NCBI GenBank assembly: GCA_035295665.1
Contig: DATGIQ010000035.1
Location: forward strand, 1-5,144
Reading direction: 5' to 3'
From: DATGIQ01 sp035295665
GTDB lineage: Bacteria > Planctomycetota > Planctomycetia > Gemmatales > Gemmataceae
DNA: 5,144 nt
The position numbers and the translations under genes were made by a program. Positions 1 to 5,144 of the stretch are shown here, one piece after another (position 1 is the stretch's first letter; each line of letters begins with the position of its first letter). The notes under the pieces were generated by a model. It did no database searches and was not told the DNA's origin. It was given only the letters and a program-made list of their open reading frames with translations.

Positions 1-1628
1 CCATCGCCCCAGTTGACCGTTGCCGTCCACGGGCCGGGGCCCGCATCGTTAAAACTACCCACGGCGAAGGAGTGCGCGGCCCCCTCGTTTACCGTCTGGC
101 CCGATCCGGGCTCCACCATCGGCGGGCCGCCGACGCCGATCGCGGCGATCTGAACATCGTCGTAATAGTAATTGGTCGTGTAGGAGCGATTACCGCCGAG
201 CTCGAGGGCGCCGTTGTGGTTCGTGCCGAGATTGCCAGTGCCGCTCATTTCGACCTTGCCGTTGATGCTGACGACCCAGGGTGCATTGGTCCCCGTACCG
301 ACCACGACACTGATCGTATAGATCTGGTTGGGCTGTAGCACCGTGCTGCCGGTAGCCAGCAGATTGTTGTTGATGTCATAGAAACCCAGCTGGTCGGAGC
401 TATTCAAATGCACCGCGGCTTTGTAGCCACTGGCCGTGTCATTGAAGTTGACGATACCGCCATCGCCCGAACTGGAGGCGTACTCAAATTCGAAGCTGTA
501 CGAGGCGGTGGGGAGATTGTAGTAGGTCGTGCTGCTTCCGCGGATCTCGGCGTTGGCGACGCTATTGCTGCGCAGAAGCTGGAGCGAATAGCTGCCATCC
601 AGCGCCGGGCTGCTCACGATGGTGGCGTTGGTCTGCGTGGCCACCTGACTGAAATCACCGGTTTCGCAATTGACCGAGTTTACCGGGAGAGGGGGATCGT
701 AGACGAGGCAGCCGGTAACGAGACCCAGTGAAGCGCCACTGTTGGTCCCGGTGCTGACCCGCAGCTGCGCTGGATTCCCAAAGCCATCTCCGTTTGGATA
801 AGCTTGCGATGACTCCGTGAACTCCGTAAGCGAGGGCGAGATTGGACTAATGGGATTCAGACAATCGACGAAGATGGTGAAGCCCGAGGTAAGGCCGTTG
901 CTGTCTCTGACATTAAGAGTCCCCGGGCCCACGGCGATGCCGTCTGTACCGTCCAGGTTGGCTGATGGGAACTCCGTGTTATTGTTCATGACAATGGTGT
1001 TAAGCGGTCCCGAGGGTGGAACCATCACGACGGCCCCCGTATCCCCTTCTTGCCCTTCTGTGCAGGCATAGACGTTGCCGTTCAGTGGATCGACCGCGAT
1101 TGCATCAGGCTGGACCTGCTCGGGGTGTGACTCCGTCCCGTTTGCGGCCGGGAATGGGGAACCGAAGGGCGCGAAAGCGCGGTTATTGGGATCCCCGGAA
1201 TCCGCGACGACCTCATAGATTTGCCCCGTCGTATTCGTATTGATGACATTGCCGCCTTGATCCAACACATAGAGAACCTGGCTCGTGGGGTCGAATGCAA
1301 TTCCGGAGAACACTTTCTTTGTATTCTGCTGGTTACTGCTCACGTAGGACTGGAACATTCCGTTCAGGCTAACTCGCGCGAGGGAGTGCGTGAAGAAGGA
1401 GGAGTCCCCCGCGTTGATCACGTACAAGGACTGATTGGCGTTATCAAAGGCAACGCCGACCGGGCCGTCCAGTACATTTGCGTTGCCCCAGGCGAGAAGG
1501 CTCGCTTGGCCGTTCGTCGGGTCCACATGGATGATGGCACCCGCCCCGAGGGCCGTTTCGTCTGCCACGTAAAGATTCTGTTGCTGGTCCTCCGCCACAC
1601 CTTGGGGTAAAGAGAAAAGTCCCGGCTG
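1..1628 (-). CDS. In-frame continuation of the propeller protein: NHL-like repeats, LamG-like domain, PKD-like start (partial)
   Basis: This stretch is open on the minus strand for 542 codons in exactly the frame of the upstream gene and continues past the left edge. Numbering from the ATG at 3200, propeller strands continue: GVAEDQQQNLYVAD from about residue 534, GVAFDNANQSLYV from 582, GIAFDPTSQVLYVLD from 633 and AIAVDPLNGNVYA from 700. Residues about 844-1020 (NCETGDFSQ through YYDDVQIAAIG) look like a concanavalin A/LamG-type jelly roll. From about 1027, a PKD-like Ig fold begins (GQTVNEGAAHSF, then WTATVNWGDG) and is cut by the window. There is no frameshift or second stop. A separate gene could start only at poor internal codons (GTG at 1598, with AAGG too close), so I read it as the C-terminal part of the same protein. 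It may be expressed by read-through, silenced by a recent nonsense mutation, or split by a sequence error. Role inferred: surface adhesion or matrix. Confidence 0.72.
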
Positions 1629-1631
1629 TCA
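1629..1631 (-). other. In-frame TGA interrupting the giant ORF
   Basis: The minus-strand codons read ACC TGA CAG: MDTATLT, stop, QPGLFSLPQGVAED. The frame is identical on both sides, and beta-propeller-type sequence continues after it. UGA followed by C is known to be a leaky termination context. A complete plus-strand gene in this window also ends in TGA (4504-4506), so TGA is not generally reassigned here. The codon is one change from CGA, TCA, TTA, GGA, AGA, TGG, TGC or TGT, so a single substitution or base error explains it. Confidence 0.85.
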
Positions 1632-3200
1632 GGTCAGGGTGGCGGTGTCCATCTGCGCGTCGGAAAGCCTATAGCTCACAATGCCGGTGGGAAACTTCGA
1701 CGAATCGCGGGGCTGAGCGGCTGTGGCCGTGGAGAGCGCTAGCGCCTCGCTGCGGGTCAGATAGGGAGAGGGGCTCGTGGCGACGTAAAGCATGTTGCCA
1801 TCACAATACATCCCCTTGGCGTTGCTGAGGACCTCCCCCTGCAACGAGAGCGTGCTGGGCGTATACGTGAACCCACCCTGGCCGTCGGACGTCCGCTGGA
1901 GCTGCCAAACCTGGGCAGGAGCGGTGGGTGTCTCGGCTGTATCGACGTAGATGTTGCCATTCAAGGGATTGACGGCAATCCCGTCCACTGCGCTGCCCAA
2001 GTTGCTAGCCAACTGGGTAATGCTCGTCGCGCCCACGTTCCCTGCACCGGGGTTGCCACTCAGCGTGAGGCTGAGGACGCTGCCCCCGTTTGCCTGCTCC
2101 ACGACCATGAGATCCCCAGTCACGGGATCATAGGCCATATCAACCGGGGAACCGAGCCCGACAACAACGTGCGGGCCGCCAATCGTGGTGTTGGTACTCC
2201 CCGGTGTTGGCAACGTGAAATCGAGAATTTCCCCGGTCCCACCGGCGCGCCCGTCGAGCACGAAGAGGTCGGTCGGAGCCCCGTTGTTGTCTTGGAATTG
2301 CCGGCTGACGGCCATGCCGATGGGGTCGACCAGGGCGTCCTGGGAGGATTGATTGGGCAGGGGGAAAGGGTCGGCAACGGGATCGGGGTAAACGACAACC
2401 TGTTGGTTCGGGCCTCCTGGCATTTTGATGGGATCGGATTCGTTGTGGTAGTTCTGGGAAGGATTGGATGGATCGACCATCACAATGTTGGGATTACGAT
2501 CGCTGGGATTCGCGGATTGGTTAACCGTGACCGTGATCGTTTGGGGCCCGTTGCTAGTTTGGATGGTTTCTTGCTTCATCGTTTGTGTTATGCCACCCAT
2601 CGAATTGGGGAAATTATCGCTGCCGGAAGAGGCAACGAAGAGCATGCCTTGTGATTGGGTATTTCCGCCAACGTAGGTGGAGATAAAAACCATGGCCGTT
2701 GGTGCGGTCAGGGTCGGCACAGCTTTTTCCGTATACTGCGTGGGGTCCGCCTGTACACTGTAGGTTGTATCCGTGGCGATGGCCGTCTCGTTGTCCGGGG
2801 CCATCGACGTGGGCGGGCTTACCTGGAGGACGGCGCCCTCGCCTCTCCCGAAGGCCGTGTGGTCCGCGACATAAAATCCTCCATCGGAAGGGGTATTCGG
2901 AAGCGTGTCCGGCACGATGTAGTCGGGCATCGCTATGAACCCGGTGCGGTCCCCCGCAATGGGCGATTCGTTTCCGCTTTGGTTATCGAAGTTCGTGTGG
3001 TCGACGGCAATTAGACCCGTCGCGGTAGTCGGACTCGGAAAGCCGTTTAAGGCGTTCGCGGAGCTTGCGACAAGAACGTCACCCGGTTGAATTCCGGTGG
3101 TCGGGGCGAGCCGATCCTCCAGGCGTTCCAGGTAGGGACGGCTTTGCCGGCGGGTGTGGAAGTTACTTCCGCGGCGTGGGTTGCTATTGGCGCGCATCAT
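1629..3200 (-). CDS. Planctomycete exported beta-propeller protein, N-terminal part up to an in-frame TGA
   Basis: Predicted extracellular or surface protein; no enzymatic motif is visible. From the ATG at 3200 it gives 523 residues. Residues 3-20 are Arg/Ser/Asn-rich, followed at 21-34 by RPYLERLEDRLAPT, the N-terminal signature shared by many planctomycete exported proteins (Pfam 'Planc_extracel' type). GDVLVAS at 40-46 then opens a propeller-like region. NHL-like strands recur, for example DMAYDPVTGDLMVVEQ from residue 354, DGIAVNPLNGNIYV from 406 and GMYCDGNMLYVA near 462. Composition is rich in Thr, Ser, Asn, Pro and Gly, with no transmembrane segment. The start at 3200 is preferred because AGAGGA lies 7 nt upstream; a GTG at 3308 would add 36 residues that do not resemble this leader and lack a good ribosome site. 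The frame stops at TGA 1629-1631, but the same repeat type resumes in frame beyond it, so this is probably not the natural C-terminus. Family assignment is by motif recognition; precise function is unknown. Confidence 0.8.
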   Translation of the reverse strand: MMRANSNPRRGSNFHTRRQSRPYLERLEDRLAPTTGIQPGDVLVASSANALNGFPSPTTATGLIAVDHTNFDNQSGNESPIAGDRTGFIAMPDYIVPDTLPNTPSDGGFYVADHTAFGRGEGAVLQVSPPTSMAPDNETAIATDTTYSVQADPTQYTEKAVPTLTAPTAMVFISTYVGGNTQSQGMLFVASSGSDNFPNSMGGITQTMKQETIQTSNGPQTITVTVNQSANPSDRNPNIVMVDPSNPSQNYHNESDPIKMPGGPNQQVVVYPDPVADPFPLPNQSSQDALVDPIGMAVSRQFQDNNGAPTDLFVLDGRAGGTGEILDFTLPTPGSTNTTIGGPHVVVGLGSPVDMAYDPVTGDLMVVEQANGGSVLSLTLSGNPGAGNVGATSITQLASNLGSAVDGIAVNPLNGNIYVDTAETPTAPAQVWQLQRTSDGQGGFTYTPSTLSLQGEVLSNAKGMYCDGNMLYVATSPSPYLTRSEALALSTATAAQPRDSSKFPTGIVSYRLSDAQMDTATLT

Positions 3201-3207
3201 GGACGGG

Positions 3208-3213
3208 TCCTCT
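3208..3213 (-). promoter_or_regulatory. Shine-Dalgarno site of the minus-strand gene
   Basis: AGAGGA on the minus strand lies 7 nt before the ATG at 3198-3200. This decides the start over the GTG 36 codons upstream. A second ATG follows directly (3195-3197), and either could be used. Confidence 0.6.
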
Positions 3214-3252
3214 TCTCGTTCGGGTCCGCAATCGATCGGAACGAGATTGCCA

Positions 3253-3270
3253 CATTCCCTCGGGGGAATG
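3253..3270. promoter_or_regulatory. Perfect 7-bp inverted repeat with 4-nt loop
   Basis: CATTCCC, TCGG, GGGAATG: both arms are perfectly complementary around a four-base loop. It lies 53 bp upstream of the minus-strand ATG, so it could be a hairpin in that gene's leader or an operator. No T-run follows on either strand, so it is not a standard intrinsic terminator. Regulatory function is inferred only from position and symmetry. Confidence 0.4.
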
Positions 3271-3311
3271 CACGAACGCGATACGTTTCTGGCAGGGGAA
3301 GAGCGCACCCA

Positions 3312-3332
3312 TCTTCGCGGACGGGGCGAAGA
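3312..3332. promoter_or_regulatory. Perfect 7-bp inverted repeat with 7-nt loop
   Basis: TCTTCGC, GGACGGG, GCGAAGA: a second perfect inverted repeat in the divergent region, 41 bp from the first and different in sequence. No T-tract follows. It could be a protein-binding site or a leader hairpin of the minus-strand gene; 7-bp arms in GC-rich DNA can also arise by chance. Confidence 0.3.
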
Positions 3333-3488
3333 GGAGCATGAGACGTGCGATCAAGACGCGCGCCGGAGATGTTCCGGTTTGCGTTTGAGGGGGGTGCCAC
3401 GCCGTTCCGGGTAGCGTGCACACCGAAGGAGTAGCATAAACTCGGGAACGGAGCAAACTCCTCCGATCCGGTCATGCGGTCCTGGTCA

Positions 3489-3517
3489 TTGACTTTCGCT
3501 TCCACGGCGACGATACT
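3489..3517 (+). promoter_or_regulatory. Sigma70-type promoter of the first HAF/PEP-CTERM gene
   Basis: The -35 box TTGACT (3489-3494, 5 of 6 to consensus) and the -10 box GATACT (3512-3517, 4 of 6, keeping the important A, T and final T) are separated by exactly 17 bp. Transcription would start near 3524, giving a leader of about 40 nt before the ATG at 3565. This is the best promoter match I found in the divergent region and it is correctly placed. The prediction is from sequence only. Confidence 0.55.
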
Positions 3518-4068
3518 GGTACTTCGCGTGCCCGAATGGACCGATTCACCGGAGGGCTTCTACGATGAACCGGCTGCTGTGCAGCGCTGTCGTGCTGAGC
3601 GTGGTCTGCAACCAAGGCGTGCCCGCGCAAGCGGATTACGTCTACCGCACGTTCGACCCGCCCGGAGCGTCCTTTTCTTCGGCCAGTGGGATCAATAACT
3701 CCGGTGAAATCGTGGGTGGGTATACGGAAGCGGGGAACCACGGCTTCCTGTTCAGTGGAGGCAGCTACACCACGGTCGAGCCGCCCGGCGTCGATTCGTC
3801 CGTTGCCGTTCGGAACAATGACTCCGGTCAGATCGTGGGATTGTACACCAGCGGTGGCACGATCAGGCCACACGGCTTCCTCCTGAGCGGTGGCAGCTAC
3901 ACCTTGCTCAACGTGCCCGGCTCGTCCGACACCGTAGCCCAGGGGATTAATTCCTCCGGCCAGATCGCCGGGTTCTATGATGTCGGCGACAAAACCTATG
4001 GCTTCCTCCTGAGCGGTGGCACCTACACGATGCTCAATGTCCCCGGCTCGACCGCGACCGAGGCCTAT
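3507..4068 (+). repeat. Direct repeat, copy A (562 bp visible)
   Basis: Matches 4583-5144 at a constant offset of 1076 bp with no indels. By hand I count 21 mismatches in 562 (about 96% identity): 3 in the leader and 18 in the coding part. Similarity begins abruptly at 3507, inside the promoter spacer between the -35 and -10 boxes. The right end is unknown because copy B leaves the window. Confidence 0.9.
3551..3556 (+). promoter_or_regulatory. Shine-Dalgarno site of the first HAF gene
   Basis: GGAGGG lies 8 nt before the ATG at 3565, a strong match at good spacing. It fixes the start, and the same element precedes the second copy. Confidence 0.7.
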
Positions 4069-4506
4069 GGCATCAACAATGTGGGCCAGATCGTGGGACA
4101 ATACTTTAACGGCAGCAGGAACCTGGGCTTCCTGCTCAGCGGTGGCAGCTACACGATGCTGAACTTCCCCGGCTCGACCGAGACCGTAGCCAATGGCATT
4201 AACAACGCCGGCCAGATCGTGGGATTCTACTACGATGCCGCCGGGAGGACCCACGGGTTCCTGCTGAGCGATGGCACGTATACCACGGTCGATGTCCCCG
4301 GCGCGGGAACGACGCTGGCCCTTGGGCTCAACGACGCTGGCCTCATCGTCGGTGCGTATGACATGGATGGGGCGGGCCACGAACATGCCTTTCTGGCTAC
4401 ACCCACGCCTGAACCTTGCAACCTGTTACTCCTCGGCATCGGCGTGCTCGGCATCCTGGCCTACGGCTGGCGGAAGCGGCGAGCCCTGGGGGGCATATCA
4501 GCCTGA
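3565..4506 (+). CDS. HAF-repeat protein with PEP-CTERM sorting signal
   Basis: This 313-residue exported protein is complete. Residues 1-23 are a signal peptide: MNR, a hydrophobic LLCSAVVLSVV core, then a c-region ending AQA with likely cleavage before D24. Residues 25-278 form six repeats with the core pattern (N/D)VPGS, GINN.GQIVG.Y, then GFLLSGGSYT, matching the extracellular HAF repeat family and probably folding as a beta-propeller. The last repeat has the literal HAF triplet at 274-276. The tail is a PEP-CTERM signal: TPEP (281-284), a hydrophobic stretch NLLLLGIGVLGILAYGW (286-302) and RKRR (303-306). In known systems an exosortase cuts this tail and the protein goes to the envelope or exopolymer matrix; no exosortase gene is in the window. 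The start is set by GGAGGG 8 nt upstream, and a sigma70-like promoter lies at 3489-3517. No intrinsic terminator is visible after the stop, so transcription may run into the second copy. Binding partner and exact role are unknown. Confidence 0.9.
   Translation: MNRLLCSAVVLSVVCNQGVPAQADYVYRTFDPPGASFSSASGINNSGEIVGGYTEAGNHGFLFSGGSYTTVEPPGVDSSVAVRNNDSGQIVGLYTSGGTIRPHGFLLSGGSYTLLNVPGSSDTVAQGINSSGQIAGFYDVGDKTYGFLLSGGTYTMLNVPGSTATEAYGINNVGQIVGQYFNGSRNLGFLLSGGSYTMLNFPGSTETVANGINNAGQIVGFYYDAAGRTHGFLLSDGTYTTVDVPGAGTTLALGLNDAGLIVGAYDMDGAGHEHAFLATPTPEPCNLLLLGIGVLGILAYGWRKRRALGGISA
3637..4398 (+). repeat. Six HAF-type repeats within the first gene
   Basis: Residues 25-71, 72-115, 116-157, 158-199, 200-242 and 243-278 are successive units, most of them 42-44 residues. 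Units 3-5 are the most alike (NVPGS or NFPGS start, GIN..GQI(V/A)G centre, GFLLS.G.YT end). Unit 2 has lost the GIN motif (VRNNDSGQIVG). Unit 6 diverges to HAFLAT and leads into the sorting tail. The near-regular codon pattern is what keeps long antisense frames open here. Confidence 0.8.
4402..4485 (+). other. PEP-CTERM sorting signal (residues 280-307)
   Basis: A Pro-Glu-Pro motif (282-284) is followed by 17 mostly hydrophobic residues and a basic cluster RKRR, the standard order of an exosortase recognition tail. The residue after the PEP is Cys. Only six residues follow the final Leu, as expected for a C-terminal signal. Confidence 0.8.
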
Positions 4507-4543
4507 GCAAACCGCGGCCGCCGCGCGAACGAAGCAATCCATC

Positions 4544-4576
4544 GATGCCACCGGGACCCAGCATGCCTTCCTGTTA
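4544..4576 (+). pseudogene. Possible remnant of a HAF repeat C-terminal end
   Basis: Codons 4544-4576 read DATGTQHAFLL, similar to the end of repeat 6 of the first gene (DGAGHEHAFLA), but in a different frame from that gene and with no coding sequence around it. It sits just before the duplication boundary at 4583. It may be the stump of a further HAF gene lost in the recombination. The match is only about ten residues, so chance is possible. Confidence 0.3.
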
Positions 4577-4626
4577 CCCTTTGCGACGATACCGGTACTT
4601 CGCGTATCCGAATGGACCGATTCACC

Positions 4627-4632
4627 GGAGGG
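4627..4632 (+). promoter_or_regulatory. Shine-Dalgarno site of the second HAF gene
   Basis: GGAGGG lies 8 nt before the ATG at 4641, unchanged from the first copy, so the second copy remains translatable if transcribed. Confidence 0.65.
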
Positions 4633-4640
4633 CTTCTACG

Positions 4641-5144
4641 ATGAACCGGCTGCTGTGCAGCGCTGTCGTGCTGAGCGTGGTCTGGAACCAAGGCGTGCCC
4701 GCGCAAGCGGATTACGTCTACCGCACGTTCGACCCGCCCGGAGCGTCCTTTTCTTCCGCCACGGGGATCAACAACTCCAGCGAAATCGTGGGTGGGTATA
4801 CGGAAGCGGGGAACCACGGCTTCCTGTTCAGTGGAGGCAGCTACACCACGGTCGAGCCGCCCGGCGTCGATTCGTCCTTTGCCGTTCGGAACAACGACGC
4901 CGGTCAGATCGTGGGATATTACACCAGTGGTGGCACGATCACGCCGCACAGCTTCCTCCTGAGCGGTGGCAGCTACACCTTGCTCAACGTGCCCGGCTCG
5001 TCCGACACCGTAGCCCAAGGGATTAACTCCTCCGGCCAGATCGCCGGGTTCTATGATGTCGGCGACAAAACCTATGGCTTCCTCCTGAGCGGTGGCACCT
5101 ACACGATGCTCAATGTCCCCGGCTCGACCGCGACCGAGGCCTAT
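4641..5144 (+). CDS. Second HAF-repeat protein, tandem paralogue (C-terminus outside window)
   Basis: The first 168 codons of a paralogue of the preceding gene, in frame to the window end. It has the same signal peptide with one change (C15W) and the same cleavage region PAQA. HAF-type repeats 1-3 and the start of repeat 4 are present. Against the first copy I count 15 changed codons, 8 of them amino-acid changes: C15W, S41T, G47S, V80F, S87A, L93Y, R101T and G104S. Residues 105-168 are identical in protein. No stop or frameshift is seen, so the copy is intact as far as visible. A PEP-CTERM tail is expected but lies outside. Its promoter is defective compared with copy A (no -35; -10 reads GATACC), so it may depend on read-through from upstream. 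Confidence 0.85.
   Translation, partial: MNRLLCSAVVLSVVWNQGVPAQADYVYRTFDPPGASFSSATGINNSSEIVGGYTEAGNHGFLFSGGSYTTVEPPGVDSSFAVRNNDAGQIVGYYTSGGTITPHSFLLSGGSYTLLNVPGSSDTVAQGINSSGQIAGFYDVGDKTYGFLLSGGTYTMLNVPGSTATEAY

Larger units (their letters stand above)
3201..3564. other. Divergent intergenic region
   Basis: These 364 bp separate two divergently transcribed genes for exported proteins. They contain two perfect 7-bp inverted repeats (3253-3270 and 3312-3332), a plus-strand sigma70-like promoter (3489-3517) and the Shine-Dalgarno sites of both genes. I found no convincing -35/-10 pair for the minus-strand gene. Short open frames across 3065-3505 on either strand have no recognisable product or repeat pattern and are taken as chance. 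Positions 3333-3488 hold nothing else I can name. Confidence 0.6.
4507..4640 (+). other. Spacer between the tandem HAF genes
   Basis: The spacer is 134 bp. Its first 76 bp (4507-4582) have no counterpart upstream of copy A. They hold a short GC stem (4513-4525) without a T-run, and a frame resembling a HAF repeat end (4544-4576). The remaining 58 bp are the duplicated leader. I see no terminator and no good -35 box, so co-transcription from the first gene's promoter is plausible. Confidence 0.55.
4583..5144 (+). repeat. Direct repeat, copy B (truncated by window end)
   Basis: Second copy of the block at 3507-4068, carrying the lower promoter half, Shine-Dalgarno site and first 168 codons of the HAF gene. 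Upstream of 4583 the two flanks are unrelated, so this is a true duplication boundary. The last 164 nt have only two mismatches. Confidence 0.9.

Noticed and set aside
72..1610. Plus-strand open frames of 75-129 codons (for example 408-731 and 1221-1610)
   Set aside because: They are opposite a continuous minus-strand frame with recognisable domains and show no motif of their own.
1590..1631. Selenocysteine insertion at the in-frame TGA
   Set aside because: I see only a weak possible stem just after the TGA, no convincing bacterial SECIS hairpin, and no selenoprotein-like redox motif around the codon.
3201..3308. Longer version of the minus-strand gene from GTG at 3308
   Set aside because: The added 36 residues lack similarity to the planctomycete leader, have no good ribosome site, and would make the 3253-3270 palindrome coding. 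The ATG at 3200 has AGAGGA at ideal spacing.
3565..3633. Lipoprotein signal in the first HAF gene (C15 after the hydrophobic core)
   Set aside because: The residue before the Cys is Val rather than Gly, Ala or Ser, and the second copy has Trp at that position; a standard cleavage site AQA follows.
3472..4386. 304-codon open frame on the minus strand opposite the first HAF gene, with a similar 185-codon one at 4461-5018
   Set aside because: It mirrors the repeat pattern of the plus-strand gene. The plus frame has a signal peptide, known repeats, a PEP-CTERM tail and a strong Shine-Dalgarno site; the antisense product has none.
4513..4525. Intrinsic terminator after the first HAF gene
   Set aside because: CGCGG/CCGCG is only a 5-bp stem with a 3-nt loop and no T-run follows.
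4271..5026. 251-codon plus-strand frame bridging the two HAF genes
   Set aside because: It runs out of frame through both genes and gives low-complexity Arg/Gln-rich sequence; both genes are well explained in their own frames.

Overview
The window looks like a planctomycete chromosome or metagenome contig, most likely from the Gemmatales/Isosphaerales side. It is GC-rich. The minus-strand gene carries the N-terminal signature typical of planctomycete exported proteins (Arg-rich leader followed by LERLEDRLAPT). The plus-strand genes encode HAF-repeat proteins, one with a visible PEP-CTERM sorting tail. Genus is not determinable from this sequence.

Layout. Positions 1-3200 (minus strand) hold one very long reading frame for a giant secreted or surface protein: planctomycete export signature, a string of NHL/beta-propeller-like repeats, a concanavalin A/LamG-like jelly roll, then the start of a PKD-like domain that runs off the left edge. 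This frame is open for 1066 codons except for one TGA at 1629-1631 (codon 524 from the preferred start). The same domain type continues in the same frame directly after the stop, so the TGA is a recent nonsense mutation, a sequencing or assembly error, or a recoded/read-through stop. Positions 3201-3564 are a divergent intergenic region with two perfect 7-bp hairpins, a good sigma70-type promoter for the plus strand and the Shine-Dalgarno sites of both flanking genes.

Positions 3565-4506 (plus) encode a complete 313-residue protein: signal peptide, six HAF-type repeats of about 36-47 residues, and a PEP-CTERM tail. After a 134-bp spacer, 4641-5144 (plus) is the first 168 codons of a second copy of the same gene, running off the right edge. 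The duplicated block (3507-4068 and 4583-5144) is collinear without indels and about 96% identical by my hand count. Its left boundary falls between the -35 and -10 boxes of the first copy's promoter, so the second copy lacks a recognisable promoter. The spacer also holds what looks like the tail of a further, decayed HAF repeat.

Functional picture: both transcription units make exported repeat proteins for the cell surface or extracellular matrix. One belongs to the planctomycete giant-protein class and the others to the exosortase/PEP-CTERM class. No enzyme, RNA gene, CRISPR array or mobile element was found. I see no convincing new defence or metabolic system; the points worth attention are the in-frame stop and the tandem duplication with promoter loss.
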